Assembly: GCF_051401765.1 (NCBI RefSeq)
Contig: NC_135068.1
Coordinates: 186,001-250,000 of the forward strand
DNA from: Calliopsis andreniformis
Lineage: Eukaryota; Arthropoda; Insecta; Hymenoptera; Andrenidae
Direction of reading: 5' to 3'
Length of the DNA stretch: 64,000 nt
Shown here in pieces: positions 11,967 through 22,800 of this stretch. The notes under the pieces are model-generated. The model was not told the origin of the DNA. It made no database searches and saw only the letters and a list, made by a program, of their open reading frames with translations. The position numbers and the translations under genes are program-made. Positions within the stretch are counted from its first letter, which is position 1, and each line of letters starts with the position of its first letter.

Positions 11967-14900
11967 TCGATCTGGTGGAGCAATGCCCTAGAGTGAAGCC
12001 TAGGTTGCCCGGAACGTGGGCATGAACATTAATTTCACACTAGTTACAATTACTCCTGTTATACGATGGAAAAACTGTTGTATTTTTATTGTATTTTATG
12101 CTTCTGATGTTGACTTCTAAGGCCCGAGCTATTCGATCTAGTGAAGCTTCTCACCAGAGTGAAGTTCTTGTTTCCCGGAACGTAGAAATGACCATTACTT
12201 TCCCACTGGTTGCAATTATTTCTATTATACGATGGAAAAACTGTTGTACTTATATTGTATTTTATGATTCTGGCGTTGACTTCCTAGGCCCGAGCTATTC
12301 GTTCTGGTGAAGCATCGCCCAAGAGTGAAGACTATGTTGCCCGGAACGTAGAAATGACCATTAGTTTCACACTGGTTGCAATTATTCCTTTGATACGATG
12401 GAAAAGCTGTTGCATTTATATTGTATTTTATGCTTCTGGCGTTGACTTCCAAGGCCGTAACTATTGGATCTGGTGGAGCATCGCCATAGAGTTAAGCATT
12501 GGTCGCCCGGAACGTAGAAATGACCATTACTTTCATACTGGTAGCAATTATTCCTTTAATACGATGGAAAAACTCTTGTATTTGTATTGTATTTTATGCT
12601 TCTGGCGTTTACTTCTAAGACTGTAACTATTCGATCTGTTGGAGCAACGCCCTAGAGTGAAGCCTAGATAGCCCGGAACGTAGAAATGATCATTAGTTTC
12701 TCACTGGTTGCAATTATTCCTGTTATACGAAGGAAACTCTGTTTATTTTTATTGTATTTTATGCTTCTGTCGTTGACTTCTAAGGCCCAAGCTATTCGAT
12801 CTGGTGAAGCATCGCTCTAGAGTGGAGCCTCGGTTGCCCGGAACGTAGAAATCATCATTACTTTCACACTGGTTGCAATTATTCATTTATACGATGGAAA
12901 AACTGTTGTATTTTTATTGTATTTTATGCTTCCGGCGTTGACTGCTAAGGCCCTAACTATTCGGTCTGGTGAAGCAACGCCCTAGAGTGAAGCCTATGTT
13001 GTCCGGAACGTAGAAATGACCATTACTTTCACACTCGTTGCAATTATTCCTTTTATACGCTGGTAAAACTGCTGTATTTATATTGTATTTTATGCTTCTG
13101 GCGTTGACTTCTAAGGCCCGGTCTATTCGATCTAGTGAAGCATCGCCCTAGTGTGAAGCCTAGGTTGCCCGAAACGTAGAGATGACCATTACTTTTACAC
13201 AGGTTGCAATCATTCCTTTTATACGATGGAAAAAGTACTGTATTTACATTGTATTTTATGCTTCTGGCGTTGACTCCTAAGGCCCGAGCTATTCGCTCTG
13301 GTGAAGCATCGCGCTAGAGTGAAGCCTATGTAGCCCGGAACGTAGAAATGATCATTACCTTCACACTGGTTGCATTTACTCCATTTATACGATGGAAAAA
13401 CTGTTGTATTTTTGTTGTATTTTATGCTTCTGGCGTTGACTTCTAAGGCCCCAGCTATTCGATCTGGTGCAGCAACGCCCAAGTGTGTAGCCTAGGTTGC
13501 CCGGAACGTAGAAATAACCATTAATTGCAAACTGGATGCAATCATTCCTGTTATGCGATGGAAAAACTATTGTATTTTGGTTGTATTTTATGCCTCTGGC
13601 GTTGACTTCTAAGGTCCGAGCTATTCGATCTGGTGAAGCTTCGCCCTAGAGTGGAGCCTCGGTTACCCGGAACATAGAAATGACCATTACTTTCACACTG
13701 GTTGCATTTACTCCGTTTATACGATGGAAAAACTGTTGTATTTTTGTTGTATTTTATGCTTCTGGCGCTGACTTCTAAGGTCCGAGCTATTCGACCTGGT
13801 GAAGCATCGCCTTAGTGTGAAGCCTATGTTGCCCGGAACGTAGAAATGACCATTACTTTCCCACTGGTTGCAATTATTTCTATTATACGATGGAAAAACT
13901 GTTGTACTTATATTGTATTTTATGATTCTGGCGTTGACTTCCTAGGCCCGAGCTATTCGTTCTGGTGAAGCATAGCCCAAGAGTGAAGACTAGGTTGCCC
14001 GGAACGTAGAAATGACCATTAGTTTCACACTGGTTACAATTATTCCTTTGATACGATGGAAAAGCTGTTGCATTTATATTGTATTTTATGCTTCTGGCGT
14101 TGACTTCCAAGGCCGTAACTATTGGATCTGGTGGAGCATCGCCATAGAGTTAAGCATAGGTCGCCCGGAACGTAGAAATGACCATTACTTTCATACTGGT
14201 TGCAATTATTCCTTTAATACGATGGAAAAACTCTTGTATTGGTATTGTATTTTATGCTTCTGGCGTTTACTTCTAAGACTGAAACGATTTGATCTGTTGG
14301 AGCAACGCCCTAGAGTGAAGCATAGGTTCCCCGGAACGTAGAAATGACCAATACTTTCACACTGGTTGCAATTATTCCTGTTATTCGATGGATAAACTGT
14401 TGTATTTTTATTGTACTTTATGCTTCTGGGGTGGCATCTAAGGCCCTGACAATTCAATGTGGTGGAGCAACGCCCTAGAGTGAAGCCTAGATTGCCCGGA
14501 ACGTAGAAATGATCATTAGTTTCTCACTGGTTGCAATTATTCCTGTTATAGGAAGGAAAGACTGTTTATTTTTATTGTATTCTATGCTTCTGGCGCTGAC
14601 TTCTAAGGCCCGAGCTATTCGATCTGGTGAAGCATCACCCTAGAGTGGAGATTAGGTTGCCGGAACGTAGAAATGATCATTACTTTCACACTGTTTGCAA
14701 TTATTCCTGTTATACGATGGAAAAACTGTTGTATTTTTATTGTATTTTATGCTTCTGGCGTTGACATCTGAGGCCCAAACTCTTCGATCTGGTGCAGCAA
14801 CGCCCTGGTGTGAAGCCCATGTTGCCTGGAACGTAGAAATGACCATTACTTTCACACTGGTTGCAATTATTCCTTTTATACGATGGAAAAACTGCTGTAT

Positions 14901-15688
14901 TTATATTGTTTTTTATGCTTCTGGCGCTAAATTCTAAGGCCCTAACTCTTCGGTCTGGTGGAGCAATGCCCTAGAGTGAAGCCTAGGTTGCCCGGAACGT
15001 GGACATGACCATTAATTTCACACTAGTTGCAATTACTCCTGTTATACGATGGAAAGAATGTTGCATTTTTATTGTATTTTATGCTTCTGGCGTTGACTGC
15101 TAAGGCCCTAACTATTCTGTCTGGTGAAGCAACGCCCTAGAGTGAAGCCTATGTTGTCCGGAACGTAGAAATGACCATTACATTCACACTCGTTGGAATT
15201 ATTCCTTTTATACGCTGGTAAAACTGTTGTATTTTTATTTTATTTTATGCTTCTTGCGTTGACTTCTAAGGCCCGAGCTATTCGATCTGGTGAAGCATGA
15301 ACCCAGTGTGTAGCCTAGGTTGCCCGGAACGTAGAAATGAGGATTACTTTCACACTGGTTGCAATTATTCCGTTTATACGATGGAAAAACTGTTGTATTT
15401 ATATTGTATTTTATGATTCTGGCGTTGACTTCCTAGGCCCGAGCTATTCGATCTGGTGAAGCATCGCCCAAGAGTGAAGACTAGGTTGCCCGGAACGTAG
15501 AAATGACCATTACTTTCACACTTGTTGCAATTATTCCTTTTATACGATGGAAAAACTGCTGTATTTATATTGTACTTTATGCTTCTGGCGCTGACTTCTA
15601 AGGCCCTAACTCTTCGATCTGGTGCAGCAACGCCCTGGTGTGAAGCCCATGTTGCCTGGAACGTAGAAATGACCATTACTTTCACACT
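11212..15688. repeat. 28-mer HOR copy 2 (27 monomers, ~4.48 kb)
   Basis: This is the tandem partner of 6570-11211 and lacks one monomer relative to it. Substitutions seen against copy 1 include ATTACTTTC/ATTACATTC near 10705/15182, CTATTCGGTC/CTATTCTGTC near 10640/15117 and TGACGATT/TGAGGATT near 10862/15340. The low difference count in the 3' part marks a recent duplication. Confidence 0.8.
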
Positions 15689-16443
15689 GGTTGCAATTAT
15701 TCCTTTTATACGATGGAAAAACTGCTGTATTTATATTGTTTTTTATGCTTCTGGCGCTAAATTCTAAGGCCCTAACTCTTCGGTCTGGTGGAGCAATGCC
15801 CTAGAGTGAAGCCTAGGTTGCCCGGAACGTGGACATGACCATTAATTTCACACTAGTTGCAATTACTCCTGTTATACGATGGAAAGAATGTTGCATTTTT
15901 ATTGTATTTTATGCTTCTGGCGTTGACTGCTAAGGCCCTAACTATTCGGTCTGGTGAAGCAACGCCCTAGAGTGAAGCCTATGTTGTCCGGAACGTAGAA
16001 ATGACCATTACATTCACACTCGTTGGAATTATTCCTTTTATACGCTGGTAAAACTGTTGTATTTTTATTTTATTTTATGCTTCTTGCGTTGACTTCTAAG
16101 GCCCGAGCTATTCGATCTGGTGAAGCATGAACCCAGTGTGTAGCCTAGGTTGCCCGGAACGTAGAAATGACGATTACTTTCACACTGGTTGCAATTATTC
16201 CGTTTATACGATGGAAAAACTGTTGTATTTATATTGTATTTTATGATTCTGGCGTTGACTTCCTAGGCCCGAGCTATTCGATCTGGTGAAGCATCGCCCA
16301 AGAGTGAAGACTAGGTTGCCCGGAACGTAGAAATGACCATTACTTTCACACTTGTTGCAATTATTCCTTTTATACGATGGAAAAACTGCTGTATTTATAT
16401 TGTACTTTATGCTTCTGGCGCTGACTTCTAAGGCCCTAACTCT
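14784..16443. repeat. Same pentamer pair in HOR copies 2 and 3 (2 x 830 bp)
   Basis: The 830-bp pair at 10307-11966 recurs here at offset 4477, as 14784-15613 and 15614-16443. Both 28-mer copies carry the pair at the same place, so the pentamer duplication came before the 4.6-kb duplication. Confidence 0.8.
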
Positions 16444-16577
16444 TCGATCTGGTGGAGCAATGCCCTAGAGTGAAGCCTAGGTTGCCCGGAACGTGGGCAT
16501 GAACATTAATTTCACACTAGTTACAATTACTCCTGTTATACGATGGAAAAACTGTTGTATTTTTATTGTATTTTATG
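15689..16577. repeat. 28-mer HOR copy 3, truncated
   Basis: This matches 11212-12100 at offset 4477 and then stops. After GTATTTTATGCTTCTG near 16577 the sequence reads GCGTTGACTCCTAAGG where copy 2 has ATGTTGACTTC. From this point the array is a mosaic of 12-mer and 10-mer displaced copies. Confidence 0.75.
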
Positions 16578-17625
16578 CTTCTGGCGTTGACTCCTAAGGC
16601 CCGAGCTATTCGATCTGGTGAAGCATCGCGCTAGAGTGAAGCCTATGTAGCCCGGAACGTAGAAATGATCATTACTTTCACACTGGTTGCATTTACTCCA
16701 TTTATACGATGGAAAAACTGTTGTATTTTTGTTGTATTTTATGCTTCTGGCGTTGACTTCTAAGGCCCGAGCTATTCGATCTGGTGCAGCAACGCCCAAG
16801 TGTGTAGCCTAGGTTGCCCGGAACGTAGAAATAACCATTAATTGCAAACTGGATACAATCATTCCTGTTATGCGATGGAAAAACTATTGTATTTTTGTTG
16901 TATTTTATGCCTCTGGCGTTGACTTCTAAGGTCCAAGCTATTCGATCTGGTGAAGCTTCGCCCTAGAGTGGAGCCTCGGATACCCGGAACATAGAAATGA
17001 CCATTACTTTCACACTGGTTGCATTTACTCCGTTTATACGATGGAAAAACTGTTGTATTTTTGTTGTATTTTATGCTTCTGGCGTTGACTTCTAAGGTCC
17101 GAGCTATTCGACCTGGTGAAGCATCGCCTTAGTGTGAAGCCTATGTTGCCCGGAACGTAGAAATGACCATTACTTTCCCACTGGTTGCAATTATCTTTAT
17201 TATACGATGGAAAAACTGTTGTACTTATATTGTATTTTATGATTCTGGCGTTGACTTCCTAGGCCCGAGCTATTCGTTCTGGTGAAGCATAGCCCAAGAG
17301 TGAAGACTAGGTTGCCCGGAACGTAGAAATGACCATTAGTTTCACAATGGTTGCAATTATTCCTTTGATACGATGGAAAAACTCTTGTATTTGTATTGTA
17401 TTTTATGCTTCTGGCGTTTACTTCTAAGACTGTAACTATTCGATCTGTTGGAGCAACGCCCTAGAGTGAAGCCTAGATAGCCCGGAACGTAGAAATGATC
17501 ATTAGTTTCTCACTGGTTGCAATTATTCCTGTTATACGAAGGAAAGTCTGTTTATTTTTATTGTATTTTACGCTTCTGTCGTTGACTTCTAAGACCCAAG
17601 CTATTCGATCTGGTGAAGCATCGCT
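16425..17625. repeat. 1.2-kb block, first copy of pair with 18415-19615
   Basis: Offset 1990 (12 monomers less 2 bases). Shared features are CGTGGGCATGAAC, GGCGTTGACTCCTAAGG, GGATACAATCATTCC and CTCGGATACCCGGAACATAG. The match ends near 17625, where this copy keeps CATCGCTCTAGAGTGG and the other changes to CATCGCCCTAGTGTG. Confidence 0.8.
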
Positions 17626-17944
17626 CTAGAGTGGAGCCTCGGTTGCCCGGAACGTAGAAATCATCATTACTTTCACACTGGTTGCAATTATTCATTTATA
17701 CGATGGAAAAACTGTTGTATTTTTATTGTATTTTATGCTTCCGGCGTTGACTGCTAAGGCCCTAACTATTCGGTCTGGTGAAGCAACGCCCTAGAGTGAA
17801 GCCTATGTTGTCCGGAACGTAGAAATGACCATTACTTTCACACTCGTTGCAATTATTCCTTTTATACGCTGGTAAAACTGCTGTATTTATATTGTATTTT
17901 ATGCTCCTTGCGTTGACTTCTAAGGCCCGGTATATTCGATCTAG

Positions 17945-18421
17945 TGAAGCATCGCCCTAGTGTGAAGCCTAGGTTGCCCGAAACGTAGAGATGACCATTA
18001 CTTTTACACAGGTTGCAATCATTCCTTTTATACGATGGAAAAAGTACTGTATTTACATTGTATTTTATGCTTCTGGCGTTGACTCCTAAGGCCCGAGCTA
18101 TTCGCTCTGGTGAAGCATCGCGCTAGAGTGAAGCCTATGTAGCCCGGAACGTAGAAATGATCATTACCTTCACACTGGTTGCATTTACTCCATTTATACG
18201 ATGGAAAAACTGTTGTATTTTTGTTGTATTTTATGCTTCTGGCGTTGACTTCTAAGGCCCCAGCTATTCGATCTGGTGCAGCAACGCCCAAGTGTGTAGC
18301 CTAGGTTGCCCGGAACGTAGAAATAACCATTAATTGCAAACTGGATGCAATCATTCCTGTTATGCGATGGAAAAACTATTGTATTTTTGTTGTATTTTAT
18401 GCCTCTGGCGTTGACTTCTAA
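17945..18421. repeat. ~0.48-kb trimer block repeated at 19604-20080
   Basis: Offset 1659. It carries TTTTACACAGG, GGAAAAAGTACTG, TATTCGCTCTGG, CATTACCTTCACACTGG and AAGGCCCCAGC. The same three-monomer order also occurs near 8.65-9.1 kb and 13.1-13.6 kb, so this cassette is present at least four times in the 5' domain. Confidence 0.8.
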
Positions 18422-19615
18422 GGCCCTAACTCTTCGATCTGGTGGAGCAATGCCCTAGAGTGAAGCCTAGGTTGCCCGGAACGTGGGCATGAACATTAAT
18501 TTCACACTAGTTACAATTACTCCTGTTATACGATGGAAAAACTGTTGTATTTTTATTGTATTTTATGCTTCTGGCGTTGACTCCTAAGGCCCGAGCTATT
18601 CGATCTGGTGAAGCATCGCGCTAGAGTGAAGCCTATGTAGCCCGGAACGTAGAAATGATCATTACTTTCACACTGGTTGCATTTACTCCATTTATACGAT
18701 GGAAAAACTGTTGTATTTTTGTTGTATTTTATGCTTCTGGCGTTGACTTCTAAGGCCCGAGCTATTCGATCTGGTGCAGCAACGCCCAAGTGTGTAGCCT
18801 AGGTTGCCCGGAACGTAGAAATAACCATTAATTGCAAACTGGATACAATCATTCCTGTTATGCGATGGAAAAACTATTGTATTTTTGTTGTATTTTATGC
18901 CGCTGGCGTTGACTTCTAAGGTCCGAGCTATTCGATCTGGTGAAGCTTCGCCCTAGAGTGGAGCCTCGGATACCCGGAACATAGAAATGACCATTACTTT
19001 CACACTGGTTGCATTTACTCCGTTTATACGATGGAAAAACTGTTGTATTTTTGTTGTATTTTATGCTTCTGGCGTTGACTTCTAAGGTCCGAGCTATTCG
19101 ACCTGGTGAAGCATCGCCTTAGTGTGAAGCCTATGTTGCCCGGAACGTAGAAATGACCATTACTTTCCCACTGGTTGCAATTATCTTTATTATACGATGG
19201 AAAAACTGTTGTACTTATATTGTATTTTATGATTCTGGCGTTGACTTCCTAGGCCCGAGCTATTCGTTCTGGTGAAGCATAGCCCAAGAGTGAAGACTAG
19301 GTTGCCCGGAACGTAGAAATGACCATTAGTTTCACACTGGTTGCAATTATTCCTTTGATACGATGGAAAAACTCTTGTATTTGTATTGTATTTTATGCTT
19401 CTGGCGTTTACTTCTAAGACTGTAACTATTCGATCTGTTGGAGCAACGCCCTAGAGTGAAGCCTAGATAGCCCGGAACGTAGAAATGATCATTAGTTTCT
19501 CACTGGTTGCAATTATTCCTGTTATACGAAGGAAAGTCTGTTTATTTTTATTGTATTTTATGCTTCTGTCGTTGACTTCTAAGGCCCAAGCTATTCGATC
19601 TGGTGAAGCATCGCC
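18415..19615. repeat. 1.2-kb block, second copy of pair with 16425-17625
   Basis: This is the displaced copy at +1990. It begins near 18415, where the flanking sequence switches to AAGGCCCTAACTCTTCG. A few differences are visible, such as TATGCCGCTGG here against TATGCCTCTGG. The third monomer of the block carries CTCGGATACCCGGAACATAG. Confidence 0.8.
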
Positions 19616-20080
19616 CTAGTGTGAACCCTAGGTTGCCCGAAACGTAGAGATGACCATTACTTTTACACAGGTTGCAATCATTCCTTTTATACGATGGAAA
19701 AAGTACTGTATTTACATTGTATTTTATGCTTCTGGCGTTGACTCCTAAGGCCCGAGCTATTCGCTCTGGTGAAGCATCGCGCTAGAGTGAAGCCTATGTA
19801 GCCCGGAACGTAGAAATGATCATTACCTTCACACTGGTTGCATTTACTCCATTTATACGATGGAAAAACTGTTGTATTTTTGTTGTATTTTATGCTTCTG
19901 GCGTTGACTTCTAAGGCCCCAGCTATTCGATCTGGTGCAGCAACGCCCAAGTGTGTAGCCTAGGTTGCCCGGAACGTAGAAATAACCATTAATTGCAAAC
20001 TGGATGCAATCATTCCTGTTATGCGATGGAAAAACTATTGTATTTTTGTTGTATTTTATGCCTCTGGCGTTGACTTCTAA
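19604..20080. repeat. Copy of the 17945-18421 trimer block
   Basis: It ends near 20080, where the sequence switches from the AAGGCCCTAAC continuation of the other copy to AAGGTCCAAACCATTCG. The switch falls inside a monomer, with repeat phase kept. Confidence 0.75.
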
Positions 20081-20519
20081 GGTCCAAACCATTCGATCTG
20101 GTGCAGCAACGCCCTGGTGTGAAGCCCATGTTGCCTGGAACGTAGAAATGACCATTACTTTCACACTGGTTGCAATTATTCCTTTTATACGATGGAAAAA
20201 CTGCTGTATTTATATTGCATTTTATGCTTCTGGCGCTAAATTCTAAGGCCCTAACTCTTCGGTCTGGTGGAGCAATGCCCTAGAGTGAATCCTAGGTTGC
20301 CCGGAACGTGGACATGACCATTAATTTCACACTAGTTGCAATTACTCCTGTTATACGATGGAAAGAATGTTGCATTTTTATTGTATTTTATGCTTCTGGC
20401 GTTGACTGCTAAGGCCCTAACTATTCCGTCTGGTGAAGCAACGCCCTAGAGTGAAGCCTATGTTGTCCGGAACGTAGAAATGACCATTACTTTCACACTC
20501 GTTGCAATTATTCCTTTTA
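20081..20519. repeat. Fragment of the pentamer block
   Basis: GGTGCAGCAACGCCCTGGTG, GGCGCTAAATTC, CGTGGACATGACC and GGAAAGAATGTTGC follow in the order seen at 14.79-15.2 kb, at an offset of about 5309. It breaks near 20520, where the CGCTGGTAAAACTG monomer joins directly to a TTGTACTTATATTG end taken from another monomer type. Confidence 0.75.
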
Positions 20520-22152
20520 TACGCTGGTAAAACTGTTGTACTTATATTGTATTTTATGATTCTGGCGTTGACTTCCTAGGCCCGAGCTATTCGTTCTGGT
20601 GAAGCATAGCCCAAGAGTGAAGACTAGGTTGCCCGGAACGTAGAAATGACCATTAGTTTCACACTGGTTGCAATTATTCCTTTGATACGATGGAAAAGCT
20701 GTTGCATTTATATTGTATTTTATGCTTCTGGCGTTGACTTCCAAGGCCGTAACTATTGGATCTGGTGGAGCATCGCCATAGAGTTAAGCATAGGTCGCCC
20801 GGAACGTAGAAATGACCATTACTTTCATACTGGTTGCAATTATTCCTTTAATACGATGGAAAAACTCTTGTATTGGTATTGTATTTTATGCTTCTGGCGT
20901 TTACTTCTAAGACTGAAACTATTCGATCTGTTGGAGCAACGCCCTAGAGTGAAGCATAGGTTCCCCGGAACGTAGAAATGACCATTACTTTCACACTGGT
21001 TGCAGTTATTCCTGTTATTCGATGGATAAACTGTTGTATTTTTGTTGTACTTTATACTTCTGGGGTGGCATCTAAGGCCCTGACAATTCAATGTGGTGGA
21101 GCAACGCCCTAGAGTGTAGCCTAGATTGCCCGGAACGTAGAAATGATCATAAGTTTCTCACTGGTTGCAATTATTCCTGTTATAGGAAGGAAAGACTGTT
21201 TATTTTTATTGTATTCTATGCTTCTGGCGTTGACTTCTAAGGCCCGAGCTATTCGATCTGGTGAAGCATCGCCCTAGAGTGGAGATTAGGTTGCCGGAAC
21301 GTGGAAATGATCATTACTTTCACACTGTTTGCAATTATTCCTGTTATACGGTGGAAAAACTGTTGTATTTTTATTGTATTTTATGCTTCTGGCGTTGACA
21401 TCTGAGGCCCAAACTGTTCGATCTGGTGCAGCAACGCCCTGGTGTGAAGCCCATGTTGCCTGGAACGTAGAAATGACCATTACTTTCACACTGGTTGCAA
21501 TTATTCCTTTTATACAATGGAAAAACTGCTGTATTTATATTGTATTTTATGCTTCTGGCGCTAAATTCTAAGGCCCTAACTCTTCGGTCTGGTGGAGCAA
21601 TGCCCTAGAGTGAAGCCTAGGTTGCCCGGAACGTGGACATGACCATTAATTTCACACTAGTTGCAATTACTCCTGTTATACGATGGAAAGAATGTTGCAT
21701 TTTTATTATATTTTATGCTTCTGGCGTTGACTGCTAAGGCCCTAACTATTCGGTCTGGTGAAGCAACGCCCTAGAGTGAAGCCTATGTTGTCCGGAACGT
21801 AGAAATGACCATTACATTCACACTCGTTGCAATTATTCCTTTTATACGCTGGTAAAACTGTTGTATTTTTATTGTATTTTATGCTTCTTGCGTTGACTTC
21901 TAAGGCCCGAGCTATTCGATCTGGTGAAGCATGAACCCAGTGTGTAGCCTAGGTTGCCCGGAACGTAGAAATGACGATTACTTTCACACTGGTTGCAATT
22001 ATTCCGTTTATACGATGGAAAAGCTGTTGTATTTATATTGTATTTTATGATTCTGGCGTTGACTTCCTAGGCCCGAGCTATTCGATCTGGTGAAGCATCG
22101 CCCAAGAGTGAAGACTAGGTTGCCCGGAACGTAGAAATGACCATTACTTTCG
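20520..22152. repeat. 1.63-kb block copied from (or to) 13886-15518
   Basis: The constant offset is 6634 bp (40 monomers less 6). Shared rare features are GGAAAAGCTGTTGC, GGGGTGGCATCTAAGG, TATAGGAAGGAAAGACTG and TAGGTTGCCGGAACG. This copy has only one pentamer and several private changes (TATACGGTGG, TATACAATGG near 21515), so it is older than the 28-mer pair. It ends near 22152 at TTTCGCACTGG. Confidence 0.8.
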
Positions 22153-22800
22153 CACTGGTTGCATTTACTCCGTTTATACGATAGAAAAACTGTTGTATTT
22201 ATATTGTATTTTATGCTTCTGGCGTTGACTTCTGAGGCCTGAGCTATTCGATCTGGTGAAGCATCGCCCTAGAGTGAAGCCTAGGTTGCCCGTAACGTAG
22301 AAATATCCATTAATTGCACACTGGATGCAATGATTCCTGTTATACGATGGAAAAACGGTTGTATTTTTGTTGTATTTTATGCCTCTGGCGTTGGCTTCTA
22401 AGGTCCGAGCTATTCGATCTGGTGAAGCATCGCCCTAGACTGGAGCCTCGGTTGCCCGGAACATAGAAATGATCATTACTTTCACACTGGTTGCAATTAA
22501 TCCCTTTATACGATGGAAAAACGGTTGTATTTTTGTTGTATTTTATGCTACTGGCGTTGACATCTAAGGCCCTAACTATTCGACCTAGTGAAGCATCACC
22601 CTAGAGTGAAGCCTATGTTGCCCGGAACGTAGAAGTGACCATTACTTTCGCACTGGTTGCATTTACTCCGTTCATACGATAGAAAAACTGTTGTATTTAT
22701 ATTGTATTTTATGATTCTGGCGTTGACTTCCTAGGCCCGAGCTATTCGATCTGGTGAAGCATCGCCCAAGAGTGAAGACTAGGTTGCCCGGAACGTAGAA
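22153..22800. repeat. Segment resembling 1.98-2.41 kb, with local trimer echo
   Basis: AATATCCATTAATTGCACAC at about 22302 corresponds to the same string near 2070, about 20.2 kb away, followed by AACGGTTGTATTTTTGTTG and CTAGACTGGAG as at 2.2 kb. The rare CGATAGAAAAACTG monomer occurs near 22180 and again near 22677, three monomers apart. Confidence 0.7.
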
